This document shows, one piece after another, positions 1 through 8,389 of a DNA stretch of 61,359 bases. Position numbers and translations under genes: made by a program. Below the pieces are notes generated by a model. That model was not told the DNA's origin and did no database searches. It saw nothing but the letters and a program-made list of their open reading frames with translations. Numbering within the stretch: the first letter of the stretch is position 1; every line of letters begins with the position of its first letter. The stretch comes from Rhodopirellula sp. SM50 (lineage in GTDB: Bacteria > Planctomycetota > Planctomycetia > Pirellulales > Pirellulaceae), in contig NZ_NTFY01000025.1 in assembly GCF_002289565.1 (NCBI RefSeq), positions 1 through 61,359 on the forward strand, given 5' to 3'.

Positions 1-388
1 CAATCGAAGGACGCTGCGTTAGCAGCCGCCCGCCGCAGAACTCTGCGGCGAGCGGTCACTCACGAGCGAGGCGGGAAGATAGAGCCGACAGCCGTGGCCG
101 TCAACCGTTCTTCATCGGAAAACCAAGAAAACTTTTTCTCAGCTTTCCGCCGCGGCCTACCGCGGTCCCGCAATGAGGTTTTCCTCGTGCAGGAGTGGAA
201 AGGTTGGGTTGCCAAGCGACACGTGCTGCGTCTGGACCCGCCGTCAATCGCGGCCCGTAGCCGCCTTGCGGGTCACACGCAGGCTATGCCGGCATGACAT
301 TTGCTCGCGCTGGGCGAGCGTTTTCCCTGGTCGATCCGGCTTGACGTGTTCGTCAAGCCGGCCGGCCTTCATTCCCGTTGAACCGAAG
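1..388. other. Stretch downstream of the tRNA pair, no gene recognised
   Basis: No protein or RNA gene can be supported here. It lies 3' of tRNA-Ala on the minus strand, where a 23S gene would follow in a classical rRNA spacer, but nothing resembling the conserved 5' end of 23S rRNA is visible. Two hairpins are present: a 9-bp GC-rich stem around 31-50 and a perfect 10-bp stem at 337-360 with loop TGTT. The second could help end the tRNA transcript, but there is no T-run after it on the minus strand. Small open frames here show no recognisable domain. Confidence 0.5.
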
Positions 389-461
389 TGGAGGTAGACG
401 GACTTGAACCGACGACCTCCTGCGTGCAAAGCAGGCGCTCTCCCAACTGAGCTATACCCCC
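389..461 (-). tRNA. tRNA-Ala (anticodon UGC)
   Basis: The reverse complement starts GGGGGTATAGCTCAGTTGGG and folds as a 73-nt cloverleaf. The anticodon stem CCTGC/GCAGG encloses the loop TTTGCAC, giving anticodon TGC. The T-arm is GTCGG-TTCAAGT-CCGTC. The CCA end is not encoded. It follows tRNA-Ile by 87 bp on the same strand, the order seen in 16S-23S spacers, but neither rRNA gene is visible in the window. Confidence 0.97.
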
Positions 462-548
462 GAGGGCACCCTGGTGGGTGCATCTCAGATCTGAAGTCTC
501 AGGCTTGAGACTTCAATTCACTTCGATTTTGGTTGCAAAGCAACCGAG

Positions 549-622
549 TGGGCGTGCCAGAACTCGAATCTGGGACCTCGTCGTTATCAGCGACGCGCTC
601 TAACCAACTGAGCTACACGCCC
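549..622 (-). tRNA. tRNA-Ile (anticodon GAU)
   Basis: The reverse complement starts GGGCGTGTAGCTCAGTTGGT and gives a 74-nt cloverleaf. The anticodon stem CGTCG/CGACG encloses CTGATAA, so the anticodon is GAT. CCA is not encoded. It is the 5' member of an Ile-Ala pair and probably shares a transcript with tRNA-Ala. Unlinked rRNA genes are known for planctomycetes, which fits an Ile-Ala pair standing alone. Confidence 0.97.
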
Positions 623-968
623 TTGTTTGCCCGGCAACACAATCTGCAATGAAAGCAACGCTTCCAAACCAGTGTCCAGCCAGAGCTGTCCCACACGGCA
701 AGTCCCGCCGGGCGAGCGAGAAGTTTACGCAAACCAAAATGGCTGTCAAAGCCAAGTTGGCATTCTAAGCGAAAAAAGCTTCTCCGATTCCTCACCAACC
801 GCCGGAATGACCGTCGCCAAAGCAATCCTCGGACGCGATTTGTTTGCCGGTGGACCAGTTTTATTCGGCACAACGTCCATTTCACTTAAATCGACATTCC
901 AACAAAGCCCCGGGTTCGGTCAAAATAGTCGGCGTATCAACTCTCCCACTCTATGGACACCTGTGAAG
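623..968. other. Divergent intergenic region between tRNA-Ile and the TlpA-like gene
   Basis: This 346-bp gap should hold the promoters of the minus-strand tRNA pair and of the plus-strand thioredoxin-like gene. An open frame runs back from that gene to 627, but the extra residues are low in character and precede the signal peptide by far too many residues. I see no clear -35/-10 boxes or operators. Confidence 0.4.
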
Positions 969-2963
969 ATGATGGATCGTTCCACTCGGCGACCTGCCCT
1001 GGTTAACGTCAACGCTCGACGCCAATGGCGGCCTTGGGATGCGTGTTTTGTGACGCCCACGTTACGCAACACGCGGCTTTCCAAGTGGCTTGGGGCGGGA
1101 GTTTTTGCCGCTGCCACGGCGATTCAGGCCGGTCTGGCCCCGCCGGCTGTCGCGCAAAGCCCCACCGCCGCCCAGGCACTTTCTCTCAAACCGCTGCAGC
1201 AAGATGCCAACTATGAGCTCGTTCCCGCCGAGCAAGTGGCCAAATGCACGGTCAGCGATATCACCGAAGACGGCCAAAACGGCTGGGAAGTGACCGGACC
1301 CGACGGCCACCTGCTGCGCCGCTTCGTCGACACCAACGGCGACAAAAAGATCGATCTCTGGTCGTATTACAACTACGGCGTGGAGGCGTACCGCGACATC
1401 GATGCGGATTTCAACGGCAAAGCCGACCAGTATCGGTGGTTGGGAAACACTGGCACCCGCTGGGGGGTGGATCAGGACGAGGATGGCCGTATCGATGCCT
1501 GGCGTCGGATCTCCGCCGAAGAGGTTTCCGCCGAGGTCGTCGCCGCACTTCGCGACAAGGACCCGCGTCGATTCGCCCGTTTGTTGGCGACCCCCACGGA
1601 ACTGAAGTCCCTCGGGCTCGGGGAAGCCAAGCTGGCGGAACTCGAAATGAAAGCCAAGCTGGCGGCGCGCAACTTCGCCGATCTGGCAAAATCACAAACC
1701 GCCATCGGTCCTGAAACGGAGTGGCTTCAGTTCGCGGCCCCGGCTCCCGGGCTGGTTCCCGAAGGCACCAACGGCAGCACGAAGGATCTGGTGGTCTACG
1801 AAAATGTCGTTGCGATGTACGACAATGGTGGGCAAAGCGGACAATTGATGGTCGGTACGCTGGTCCAGGTCGGTGATCGTTGGCGGATGGTCTCGTTGCC
1901 GAACGTCGGCGACGACGGTGCGTTGACCCAGTCCAGCGGCCTGTTCTTTACCCCCGGTGGTGCGGCAACCGCTGTGACACCGACGTCCGATTCCGGGCTC
2001 CAAGCCCTGGTCACGCAACTCGAGTCGCTCGACAAAAAACTGGCGTCCGCCCCCGAAGCGGGGCTACCGGCGCTGCACGCCGCCCGCGCCGATCTGGTCG
2101 AAAAACTGATCGCGGGCTCAGGCAACGACGAGGACCGGGCCACCTGGACCCGTCAGTTGGTCGACACCGTCAGTGTTGCGGTGCAGAGCGGACAATACCC
2201 CGATGGGCTGGACCGGCTGAAGCGAGTGGCCGGCAAATTTGCCCGAGCCAATGACGCGCTGGCGGCCTATGCCGATTACCAGGCCGTTCAAGCCGAATAC
2301 GTGCTCAAGCAAACGCCGGATGCGGATTTTGAGAAGGTCCAAATGTGGTACCTGGAAACGCTCGCCGCATTCGTCGATGCCCACCCCCAGACGATCGAAT
2401 CCGCACAAGCGATGCTTCAATTGGCGCTGGCCAAAGAGTTCGAAGACAACGAGAAAGAGGCGTTGGCGTACTACCGAAAAGTACGTGACGGATACAAAGG
2501 CAGCGAGGCCGGCGAGAAAGCCGCCGGCGCCGTTCGGCGGCTGGAGTCGGTGGGGCGCAAAATCGAACTCGACGGCACGACCATCGACGGCAAGTCCTTC
2601 AAGCTTTCGCAACTTCGCGGTCGACCGGTGGTCGTCCACTACTGGGCAACCTGGTGTGAACCCTGCAAGCAAGACATGAAGCTGCTCAGCCGCCTGCAGG
2701 GCCGCTACAAGCGAGAAGGGTTGACGCTGGTCGGCATCAACGTCGACGCGCGGCGTGGCGATGCCGAAGCATTCCTCCGCGAGAATCGCTTGCCGTGGAT
2801 TCAGTTGTTCGAAGAGGGCGGTCTGGAATCGAGTCGGCTCTCCAAAGCCTTCGGCGTGCAAACGCTGCCGACGATGATGCTGGTCGACAAAGACGGCACC
2901 GTCGTGCGACACAACGTTCGCGCCGCCGAACTGGATGGCGTGATCGAAGAGATGGTGAAATAA
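969..2963 (+). CDS. Secreted TlpA-family thioredoxin-like protein with Asp-rich repeats
   Basis: 664 aa. A basic leader is followed by a hydrophobic segment ending PPAVAQ (about residues 41-63), read as an export signal. Residues 80-190 hold three acidic Asp/Asn-rich stretches of the form DTNGDKKID, DADFNGKAD and DQDEDGRID, like Ca-binding loops of EF-hand or thrombospondin type 3 type. A mostly helical middle follows. The last ~130 residues are a TlpA/AhpC-TSA domain with WATWCEPC (C563, C566) and the cis-Pro motif TLPT. The likely role is thiol-disulfide exchange outside the cytoplasm; the substrate is unknown. The start is chosen at ATG 969 (or 972) because the upstream extension to 627 is not typical of a signal peptide. 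The stop lies 10 bp before a heptamer array. Confidence 0.85.
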   Translation: MMDRSTRRPALVNVNARRQWRPWDACFVTPTLRNTRLSKWLGAGVFAAATAIQAGLAPPAVAQSPTAAQALSLKPLQQDANYELVPAEQVAKCTVSDITEDGQNGWEVTGPDGHLLRRFVDTNGDKKIDLWSYYNYGVEAYRDIDADFNGKADQYRWLGNTGTRWGVDQDEDGRIDAWRRISAEEVSAEVVAALRDKDPRRFARLLATPTELKSLGLGEAKLAELEMKAKLAARNFADLAKSQTAIGPETEWLQFAAPAPGLVPEGTNGSTKDLVVYENVVAMYDNGGQSGQLMVGTLVQVGDRWRMVSLPNVGDDGALTQSSGLFFTPGGAATAVTPTSDSGLQALVTQLESLDKKLASAPEAGLPALHAARADLVEKLIAGSGNDEDRATWTRQLVDTVSVAVQSGQYPDGLDRLKRVAGKFARANDALAAYADYQAVQAEYVLKQTPDADFEKVQMWYLETLAAFVDAHPQTIESAQAMLQLALAKEFEDNEKEALAYYRKVRDGYKGSEAGEKAAGAVRRLESVGRKIELDGTTIDGKSFKLSQLRGRPVVVHYWATWCEPCKQDMKLLSRLQGRYKREGLTLVGINVDARRGDAEAFLRENRLPWIQLFEEGGLESSRLSKAFGVQTLPTMMLVDKDGTVVRHNVRAAELDGVIEEMVK

Positions 2964-2973
2964 AGTTTTTTGG

Positions 2974-3223
2974 GTTTCGGGTTTCGGGTTTCAGGTTCCA
3001 GGTTCCAGGTTCCGGGTTCCGGGTTCCGGGTTCCGGGTTCCGGGTTCCGGGTTCCGGGTTCCGGGTTCCGGGTTCCAGGATCCAGGTTCCAGGTTCCAAG
3101 TTGGTTGAAACTTGAAACTTGAAACTTGAAACTTGAAACTTGAAACTTGAAACTTGAAACTTGAAACTTGAAACTTGAAACTTGAAACTTGAAACTTGAA
3201 ACTTGAAACTTGAAACTTGAAAC
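2974..3223. repeat. Inverted pair of heptamer tandem arrays (locus 1)
   Basis: The left part (2974-3099) is 18 uninterrupted 7-bp units: GTTTCGG x2, GTTTCAG, GTTCCAG x2, GTTCCGG x9, then GTTCCAG, GATCCAG, GTTCCAG, GTTCCAA. The right part (3105-3223) is 17 perfect TTGAAAC units. TTGAAAC is the reverse complement of GTTTCAA, so the halves are inverted and could pair. The array fills the gap between two convergent genes, and its right end stops one base before the stop codon of the GNAT gene. The GTTCCGG run has the regular G3-N4 spacing of a G-quadruplex. It is not a CRISPR: the units are 7 bp with no spacers. Confidence 0.95.
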
Positions 3224-3224
3224 T

Positions 3225-3773
3225 TCAGCTCCGATCCTCGTACGGTCGCGGCCGGAGCTGTTGGAACAGAGCTCGCTTCTGGTCGGGAAGCGAGTAGTGG
3301 AAACCACAGTTTTCCAGAAAGCGGTCCGACGAGCTGATGGCCATGATTTCCATGATGCCTAGGTCTCTGGCCCGGTCGACACACATCTGGACCAAGCGTT
3401 TTCCGACGCCGAACCGCTGGTAGTCGGGATGCACGGCGAGGCATTGCAGTTCGGCGAGCTTGGGACTGTAGACCTCGACCGCGGAAAACCCGACGCACCG
3501 CTGGATCGGTTCCTCGGGCGTGACTTCATCGCTTGGCGTCGGGTCACTCGGTGATGGAATGTCGGGCGCCGGGGCGTCGGACACTTCGTCGACCATTGCG
3601 ACGAAACCGTGCCGGGTGAGTTCGATCAGTTCGGCATGGGTTCGCGAGAGCAGCAGCCGTTGCATCACAAAGGGACGCAGCAAGGCATGGATTGCCGCAG
3701 CATCGCTGGGCAGTGCCTGTCGGAGTTGCGGTAGAACCAGCGGTGTGGGATCGGGTGGCGGAAGATCGTTCAA
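3225..3773 (-). CDS. GNAT-family N-acetyltransferase (ArgA C-domain-like)
   Basis: 182 aa. The GNAT fold is indicated by the segment ELQCLAVHPDYQRFGVGKRL, where Q119-R-F-G-V-G-K is the acetyl-CoA pyrophosphate-binding loop, and by the later FLENCGFHY motif typical of N-acetylglutamate synthase-like GNATs. A Pro/Ser/Asp-rich insert (about 65-90) interrupts the N-terminal half. No ATG is available; the start is TTG at 3773, 19 bp after the end of aroDE, so the two are probably co-transcribed. An arginine-biosynthesis role is possible from similarity, but the acceptor cannot be read from sequence. The stop codon lies against a heptamer repeat array. Confidence 0.8.
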   Translation of the reverse strand: MNDLPPPDPTPLVLPQLRQALPSDAAAIHALLRPFVMQRLLLSRTHAELIELTRHGFVAMVDEVSDAPAPDIPSPSDPTPSDEVTPEEPIQRCVGFSAVEVYSPKLAELQCLAVHPDYQRFGVGKRLVQMCVDRARDLGIMEIMAISSSDRFLENCGFHYSLPDQKRALFQQLRPRPYEDRS

Positions 3774-3792
3774 TGCAGTGGCCCAACCCTAG

Positions 3793-5286
3793 TCAGTGAA
3801 GCTGGACCGGATTGGTCGCTTGCTTGATGGTTTTTCGCAGTAACATCGCCGGAGCGTCTTTCCCGGTGAACAATTTAAATTGATAGGCCGCCTGGCGGAC
3901 AAACATATCGATCCCGGTGATGATCCGACACTGCGCCCGTTTGGCGTATTTAACCAGCAGGGTGTTTTCGGGGTTGTAAACGGTATCGAAGACCACCATG
4001 AATTGGTTCAACGCCGATGCCTTGAAGGGGGACTTGTCGACGTCGGGGTGCATGCCGACGGGTGTTCCGTTGATCAGCAATTGGACCTTTTGGTTGTGTC
4101 GATCTTCCCACGGCACCACGCGACAACCGATCTCGGTGGCCAGCAGTCGCGCCCGTTCTTCGGTGCGCGAGGTGATGACGACGTCCGCCTGGCGTTGCCG
4201 CAGCCCCCAGGCGATCGCGCGGGAGACTCCGCCGGCGCCCAGCACCATCGCGGTGACACCCTGAAGCGCGTTCTCGCGGGGCACGTCTTTCTTTTCCATG
4301 ACTTCGACGATGCAATCCATCGCGGCGCGATAGTCGGTGTTGTAGCCCAAGCGATCGCCTTCATGAAACACCATGGTATTGATCGCGCCGATTCCGTTGG
4401 CGCTCGATTCGGCTTGGGTGCAGTAGTCCAACGCCCGCTCTTTGTGGGGAATGGTGATGCTGATACCACGGAGTCCGATCTTGTCGACGCTGTCCATGAA
4501 GTGATGCAGATCGTCTTGCGGGACACGCAGCGGCAGGTACCGCGCGTTCATCTTTTCGGCCTGGAACGCCGTGTTGTGCACCAAGGGGCTGTAGCTGTGG
4601 GCGACCGGATCGGCAATCACGCCGAACAACTCGGTCTCGGCGTTGATGTTTTTGACGTCATACAAATTGGACATTTCTTTCCAATTCAGCTGGCCGGGCG
4701 CCATCTTCTTGTCCGTGCTGTAGGTCGCATAGGTGAAGGGGGCGCCGAAACGGTTGGCCAGAATTCGCGTGATGGTGCCGATCTCGCCCATGCAAATCCC
4801 GATCGTGGGGAGTTTTGCATTGCGAATCAGGTCGAACATCCGCACGTTGTCGGCAAACGAGTTCGCCATGGTTGCGATTTTGACGATGTCGGCGTCTTCT
4901 TCGGCCATCGCCGCATGCAGGTCTTCCAGATTGTCCGGGGTGCCGGAGAAATCGTGGTAGCTGATGATTCGTTTGGTGTTGCCGTACCGCGGAATCTGGG
5001 ATGCCACGTCGGCTTCGATGTCGACGTATTCGGCACCCGCGACGATCGCTGATCGCAGCAGCATCAGTCGGTCTTGTTCGCTCTTGGTCCAACGCCCCCC
5101 GTCTTGACGGCGTCGAACGGTCATCACGACCGGGCCGGGGCGATTATCCATCAGGCGTTTCAGATTGACGGCTCGACCGACATAGTCCAGCCGCAATTCC
5201 ACAAGTTCGGCGCCTTGTTCGACCAAATGCTTGTGTTCGCCAATCATCCGAGTGTGGCGACTGCGACCGAGACTGACACAAATCAT
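3793..5286 (-). CDS. aroDE: Bifunctional 3-dehydroquinate dehydratase / shikimate dehydrogenase
   Basis: 497 aa, two enzymes of the shikimate pathway in one chain. Residues 1-215 are a type I dehydroquinase: the start MICVSLGR, ELRLDY, the catalytic His in SYHDFSGTP (H111) and the Schiff-base Lys in VKIATMA (K136). From about 221 a shikimate dehydrogenase follows: VIADPVAHSYSP, ITIPHKE with the catalytic Lys (K282), GAINTM, NTDYRAA, the NADP-binding loop GAGGVSRA (about 350) and NGTPVGMHP. Together they turn 3-dehydroquinate into shikimate. The frame is open back to 5496, but ATG 5286 matches the family N-terminus and is preferred. It is first in an operon with the GNAT gene and diverges from the beta-propeller gene. 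Confidence 0.95.
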   Translation of the reverse strand: MICVSLGRSRHTRMIGEHKHLVEQGAELVELRLDYVGRAVNLKRLMDNRPGPVVMTVRRRQDGGRWTKSEQDRLMLLRSAIVAGAEYVDIEADVASQIPRYGNTKRIISYHDFSGTPDNLEDLHAAMAEEDADIVKIATMANSFADNVRMFDLIRNAKLPTIGICMGEIGTITRILANRFGAPFTYATYSTDKKMAPGQLNWKEMSNLYDVKNINAETELFGVIADPVAHSYSPLVHNTAFQAEKMNARYLPLRVPQDDLHHFMDSVDKIGLRGISITIPHKERALDYCTQAESSANGIGAINTMVFHEGDRLGYNTDYRAAMDCIVEVMEKKDVPRENALQGVTAMVLGAGGVSRAIAWGLRQRQADVVITSRTEERARLLATEIGCRVVPWEDRHNQKVQLLINGTPVGMHPDVDKSPFKASALNQFMVVFDTVYNPENTLLVKYAKRAQCRIITGIDMFVRQAAYQFKLFTGKDAPAMLLRKTIKQATNPVQLH

Positions 5287-5514
5287 AGGGTATTGAAGTA
5301 CGAGGAAAGTGGTGATGGATTGTTGGAGGCGGCCTCGGCAACGGGAGGTGGGCTCCATGACGAGTTTACTGCCCGGAGTGCCGCCCGCGTATAATAGATC
5401 GCACCGAATGCAACGAGCAGGGGTGTAGTCTAATTCCCCTGAGGAACGGCCGGTCGGGTCGATCCAACGCTTCTGCCACAAATACGGCACGGACAAAGCA
5501 CTAGCAGGTCATAA

Positions 5515-6675
5515 ATGATGAGTTTAAAAACGCGATGGATGTTCGCTTTGCCCTCTTCGATCCGAATCCCCGTGATCGGGCTGATTTTCGTCGTGATCGG
5601 GCTGACCGCGAGCCGGGGGGCTGCACACGGTTCGGACTGGGCCTTCCCCCGTGGCGACGCCGCCGGGTCGGGTGCGACCACGGCACAGCTGCCCGACGAG
5701 CTGCAGGTGGCGTGGGAATTCAAAGCCGATGAGGCGATTGAGTCGACTCCGATCGTGATCGGCGACCAGGTGTTCGTCGCCGATGTGATGGGGAAAATCT
5801 ACTGTCTGGCTCGTCGCGACGGACAGGAGCGCTGGCGGAAAGATTACCAGACCGGATTCCTGGCCTCGCCCGTGATCGCGGGAGACCGCCTGGTCATCGG
5901 CGACTACGACGGCAACGTGTACGCCCTGTCAGTCAAGGACGGTAGTGAGCTGTGGACCCAAACGACCGACGGCGAGATCAGCGGCTCGGCGGCGATCTAC
6001 GAGGACAAGGTGCTGGTCGCCTGCCAGGACGGCAAGCTGTACTGTTTCGAGCTGGCGACCGGAGAACCGGTGTGGACCTATGCCGCGGAAGACCAAATCC
6101 AATGTTCCCCCACGATCGCGGGCGATCGTACCTTTCTCGGCGGTTGCGATGCCAAACTGCACGTGGTCGATTTAAGAACGGGCAAGGCCGATGGGGAGGG
6201 GATGCCGCTGGAAGGTCCGACCGGAAGCACGCCTGCCGTCCGCGGTGAGCTCGCCATCCTGCCGACCCACGATGGCTCGGTGTTCGCCTTTGATTGGAAG
6301 AACAAGAAACAGCTGTGGCGGTACGAAGACCCGTTGCAAGCCCAAGAGTATCGCAACAGTGCCGCGATCTCCGGGGAAATCGCCGTCGTCAGCAGCCAGC
6401 GGAAACAGGTCGATGCGATCGACCTGAAGACGGGCAAGCGAATCTGGCGACACACCTTGCGGCGGTTCGCCGATGCGTCCCCGGTGATCGCCGGTGCCGA
6501 CGTGTGGATTCCGGCCACCGACGGACGGTTGCTGCGACTCTCCCTGGCCGACGGGACGTTGAAGTGGAGCTACGAGATTCGCGGCAGCTTCGTCGCCGGG
6601 GTCGCCGTCACCGACACCGAGCTGTTCGTCGCCGATGATGATGGTGTGGTGCGTTGCTTCCGCGGTAAGGAGTAG
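5515..6675 (+). CDS. PQQ-binding-like beta-propeller repeat protein, exported
   Basis: 386 aa. The N-terminus has a hydrophobic stretch (about 14-34) ending near GAAHG, a signal peptide or anchor. The rest consists of repeated units of ~40 residues of the type TPIVIGDQVFVADVMGKIYCL ... GQERWRK, the W-motif of BamB/PQQ-like propellers, apparently seven. Such proteins act as extracytoplasmic scaffolds or, with a cofactor, as dehydrogenases; no quinoprotein active site is visible. ATG at 5515 and 5518 are both possible, with AGG a few bases upstream. A short perfect hairpin follows the stop. Confidence 0.85.
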   Translation: MMSLKTRWMFALPSSIRIPVIGLIFVVIGLTASRGAAHGSDWAFPRGDAAGSGATTAQLPDELQVAWEFKADEAIESTPIVIGDQVFVADVMGKIYCLARRDGQERWRKDYQTGFLASPVIAGDRLVIGDYDGNVYALSVKDGSELWTQTTDGEISGSAAIYEDKVLVACQDGKLYCFELATGEPVWTYAAEDQIQCSPTIAGDRTFLGGCDAKLHVVDLRTGKADGEGMPLEGPTGSTPAVRGELAILPTHDGSVFAFDWKNKKQLWRYEDPLQAQEYRNSAAISGEIAVVSSQRKQVDAIDLKTGKRIWRHTLRRFADASPVIAGADVWIPATDGRLLRLSLADGTLKWSYEIRGSFVAGVAVTDTELFVADDDGVVRCFRGKE

Positions 6676-6692
6676 GTCACGCTGTGCGTGAC
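6676..6692. terminator. Small perfect hairpin after the beta-propeller gene
   Basis: A 7-bp perfect stem, GTCACGC/GCGTGAC, with a TGT loop lies directly after the stop codon. There is no T-run, so it may be a relic rather than an intrinsic terminator. The same core (GACGCTGTGCGTC) is part of the longer inverted repeat at 14590-14638. Confidence 0.4.
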
Positions 6693-6699
6693 GGATGGC

Positions 6700-7022
6700 T
6701 GGACCGTCTAGCGGTAAACGTCATGAGCCGGTCATCCGTCTGATTGGATCGCGGAGTCAAACCGGCGGGTTGCAGTGCGACGCTGGAAACGCCAGCCTGA
6801 GGACAGCCCCGAGTGCCCGATTTAAATGAACCCACGGATGGCAGAGCGAACCCACGGATAGAAAGCAGCCTGGGATCCGTGGGTACGCGCTGCCATCCGT
6901 GGGTGTGATCCATTGCTGTGGTACCGGAGATCGTCTGTTCGATCAGATCGATCGAGGGAAGCGGATTGCCAGACGGTCCATGGCTCCCCCGCATGACATC
7001 TACCGATAGACGCTGCACTACT
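6700..7022. repeat. Dispersed ~325-bp repeat with nested palindrome, copy 1
   Basis: This stretch is clearly similar, with scattered substitutions and small gaps, to 21440-21766. Shared blocks include CCGTCTGATTGGATCGCGG, GAACCCACGGATGGCAGAGCG, GGATCCGTGGGTACGC and GATCGAGGGAAG. The centre has nested inverted repeats: outer arms of 15 bp (6830-6844 with 6890-6904, perfect) and inner arms of 10 bp (6850-6859 with 6875-6884, perfect). The repeat fills the gap between two convergent genes and ends at the stop codon of hisI. A minus-strand frame stays open through both copies, with about 60% similar translation. I read the unit as a dispersed element rather than a gene. Confidence 0.85.
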
Positions 7023-7616
7023 TTATGTTCCATAGACCTGCTTCGGGTCGACCAATCGCGGGTCGACGGTGGTCAGCGAGGCGTCGTGGGGGTCGACCGC
7101 TCGAAAGAAACAGCTCTGGAATCCTTCGTGACAGGCCGCCCCGACCTGCTCGACTCGCAACAGAATCGTGTCGCGATCGCAATCCACGCGGATCTCTTTG
7201 ACGACCTGGCGATGCCCGCTGGTTTCACCCTTCCGCCACAATGATTTGCGGCTGCGGCTGTAATAGACGGCTTGACCGGTCGCCAGCGTCTCGCGAAACG
7301 CGTCTTCGTTCATCCAGGCCATCATCAGGACGCGGTCACTGTCGGCATCTTGCGCGATCGCCGGCAATAAACCGTCGGCGCCCCGAGAAAAGTCCACTGC
7401 GGCGGAGACGTCGATCACGGCAAGTTGTCCGGGGGGAATGGGGGGAAGGTCTGCAGTGGTGATTATAGGCAGATTCGTAGTAAACGGAACGACTGGTACG
7501 CCGCCCCGGCCGAATCGTTTCGGCGGGCCCAGCCGTTGAAGGCACCGCCGCGGCGCGGACGATAAGCAACCTACACTTTCTTGTCCAATGGTTGCTGATT
7601 CGGGGTTTTCCGCCAT
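7023..7616 (-). CDS. hisI: Phosphoribosyl-AMP cyclohydrolase
   Basis: Up to 197 aa. It catalyses the third step of histidine biosynthesis, opening the adenine ring of phosphoribosyl-AMP. Family landmarks are [35 protein letters not shown] (Mg site D145, D147, D149) and [14 protein letters not shown]146, C162 and C169 match the zinc ligands. The catalytic core starts near residue 75, so the first ~65 residues of this maximal frame are an extension or are not translated. No ATG lies between 7616 and the core; GTG at 7418 is an alternative start. ATG 7616 overlaps the start region of the divergent GT2 gene, sharing CATG. No HisE domain is fused. Confidence 0.9.
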   Translation of the reverse strand: MAENPESATIGQESVGCLSSAPRRCLQRLGPPKRFGRGGVPVVPFTTNLPIITTADLPPIPPGQLAVIDVSAAVDFSRGADGLLPAIAQDADSDRVLMMAWMNEDAFRETLATGQAVYYSRSRKSLWRKGETSGHRQVVKEIRVDCDRDTILLRVEQVGAACHEGFQSCFFRAVDPHDASLTTVDPRLVDPKQVYGT

Positions 7617-8223
7617 GTCACCGACAAAACTATCGATCGTTCTGCCGGTTCGCGATCGGCAACATGAGATCGTTCAGCGGGTCGAGCACGTGCTGGAAGG
7701 CCTGATCGATCTGACCGACGAGGTCGCCGAAATCATTGTCGTCGACGACGGCAGCCGCGATGAAACGCGGGACATCTTGGACGAGCTGCATGCCAAGTAC
7801 CCCCAGGTTCGCATCGCTCGACACGATCGGCCGCGCGGGATGGAGGCGGCCGGGCAAACCGGATTGGAACGGGCAACCGGAGAACTGGTGTTCATCCAGG
7901 AATCGAACGCCGAGATGCGGATGGAAGATCTCCGTCGGCTGCTGGTGATGAGCGAAGACGAGTCGGTCGTCGCGGCACGGGCCGAGAGCCGCCAGGAGCC
8001 CCTCGCCCCGCCGCTGTTGAGACGGTTGCGACAATGGGGCACCGACAAGCACACCTCGGTCGAAATCCGGTCCGACGCCAGCGCGCCCTGCTCGGTCCAA
8101 ATGATCCGCCGGCCCCATCTGCAGCGTCTCTCGGCCCCCAAAGGCAAACGCTACTGGCTGGAAGGTCAGACCGATCGCATCAAGACGATCGAACGGACGA
8201 AAGTCGGGGCACAGCTCCGCTGA
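7588..8223 (+). CDS. Small family 2-type glycosyltransferase
   Basis: 211 aa. The N-terminal half has the GT2 nucleotide-sugar-binding pattern: [11 protein letters not shown], then [16 protein letters not shown] and a region ending [10 protein letters not shown] that replaces the usual DxD segment with QES. The C-terminal half is short and has no membrane helices, unlike dolichol-phosphate mannose synthases with anchors. It may be a trimmed or divergent enzyme, and activity is uncertain because a metal-binding DxD is not clear. ATG 7588 or 7615 can start it; the second overlaps the start codon of hisI on the other strand. Confidence 0.7.
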   Translation: MVADSGFSAMSPTKLSIVLPVRDRQHEIVQRVEHVLEGLIDLTDEVAEIIVVDDGSRDETRDILDELHAKYPQVRIARHDRPRGMEAAGQTGLERATGELVFIQESNAEMRMEDLRRLLVMSEDESVVAARAESRQEPLAPPLLRRLRQWGTDKHTSVEIRSDASAPCSVQMIRRPHLQRLSAPKGKRYWLEGQTDRIKTIERTKVGAQLR

Positions 8224-8255
8224 GCAACGAGCGGAATAAAAGTGTCGGATCTCTT

Positions 8256-8349
8256 GAAGTGGGATAGGCTTCCAGGCTGTCATTTCAGCATCGACAGGCT
8301 GGAAGCCTATCCCACCTGGTGTTGACAGGCTGGAAGCCTATCCCACTTC
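8256..8349. terminator. Three-arm inverted repeat between convergent genes
   Basis: One 27-nt arm (8256-8282) can pair with either of two near-identical downstream arms: 8323-8349 over its whole length with one mismatch, or 8293-8315 over ~23 nt. The repeated core is GGCTGGAAGCCTATCCCAC. The element fills the gap between the GT2 gene (plus) and the polyprenyl synthase gene (minus), so it may act as a bidirectional terminator with two competing folds. No long T-run is present. Confidence 0.7.
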
Positions 8350-8389
8350 TTTTCCGTGCGTGCTAAAACGCGACGATTCGACCGAAGGG

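Noticed and set aside
1..388. 5' end of a 23S rRNA gene
   Set aside because: None of the conserved 23S start sequence is present on the minus strand.
2974..3223. CRISPR array
   Set aside because: The units are 7 bp and continuous, with no spacers and no cas genes in the window.
3880..5052. 390-codon plus-strand frame opposite aroDE
   Set aside because: aroDE has clear catalytic motifs on the other strand, and the antisense product matches no fold.
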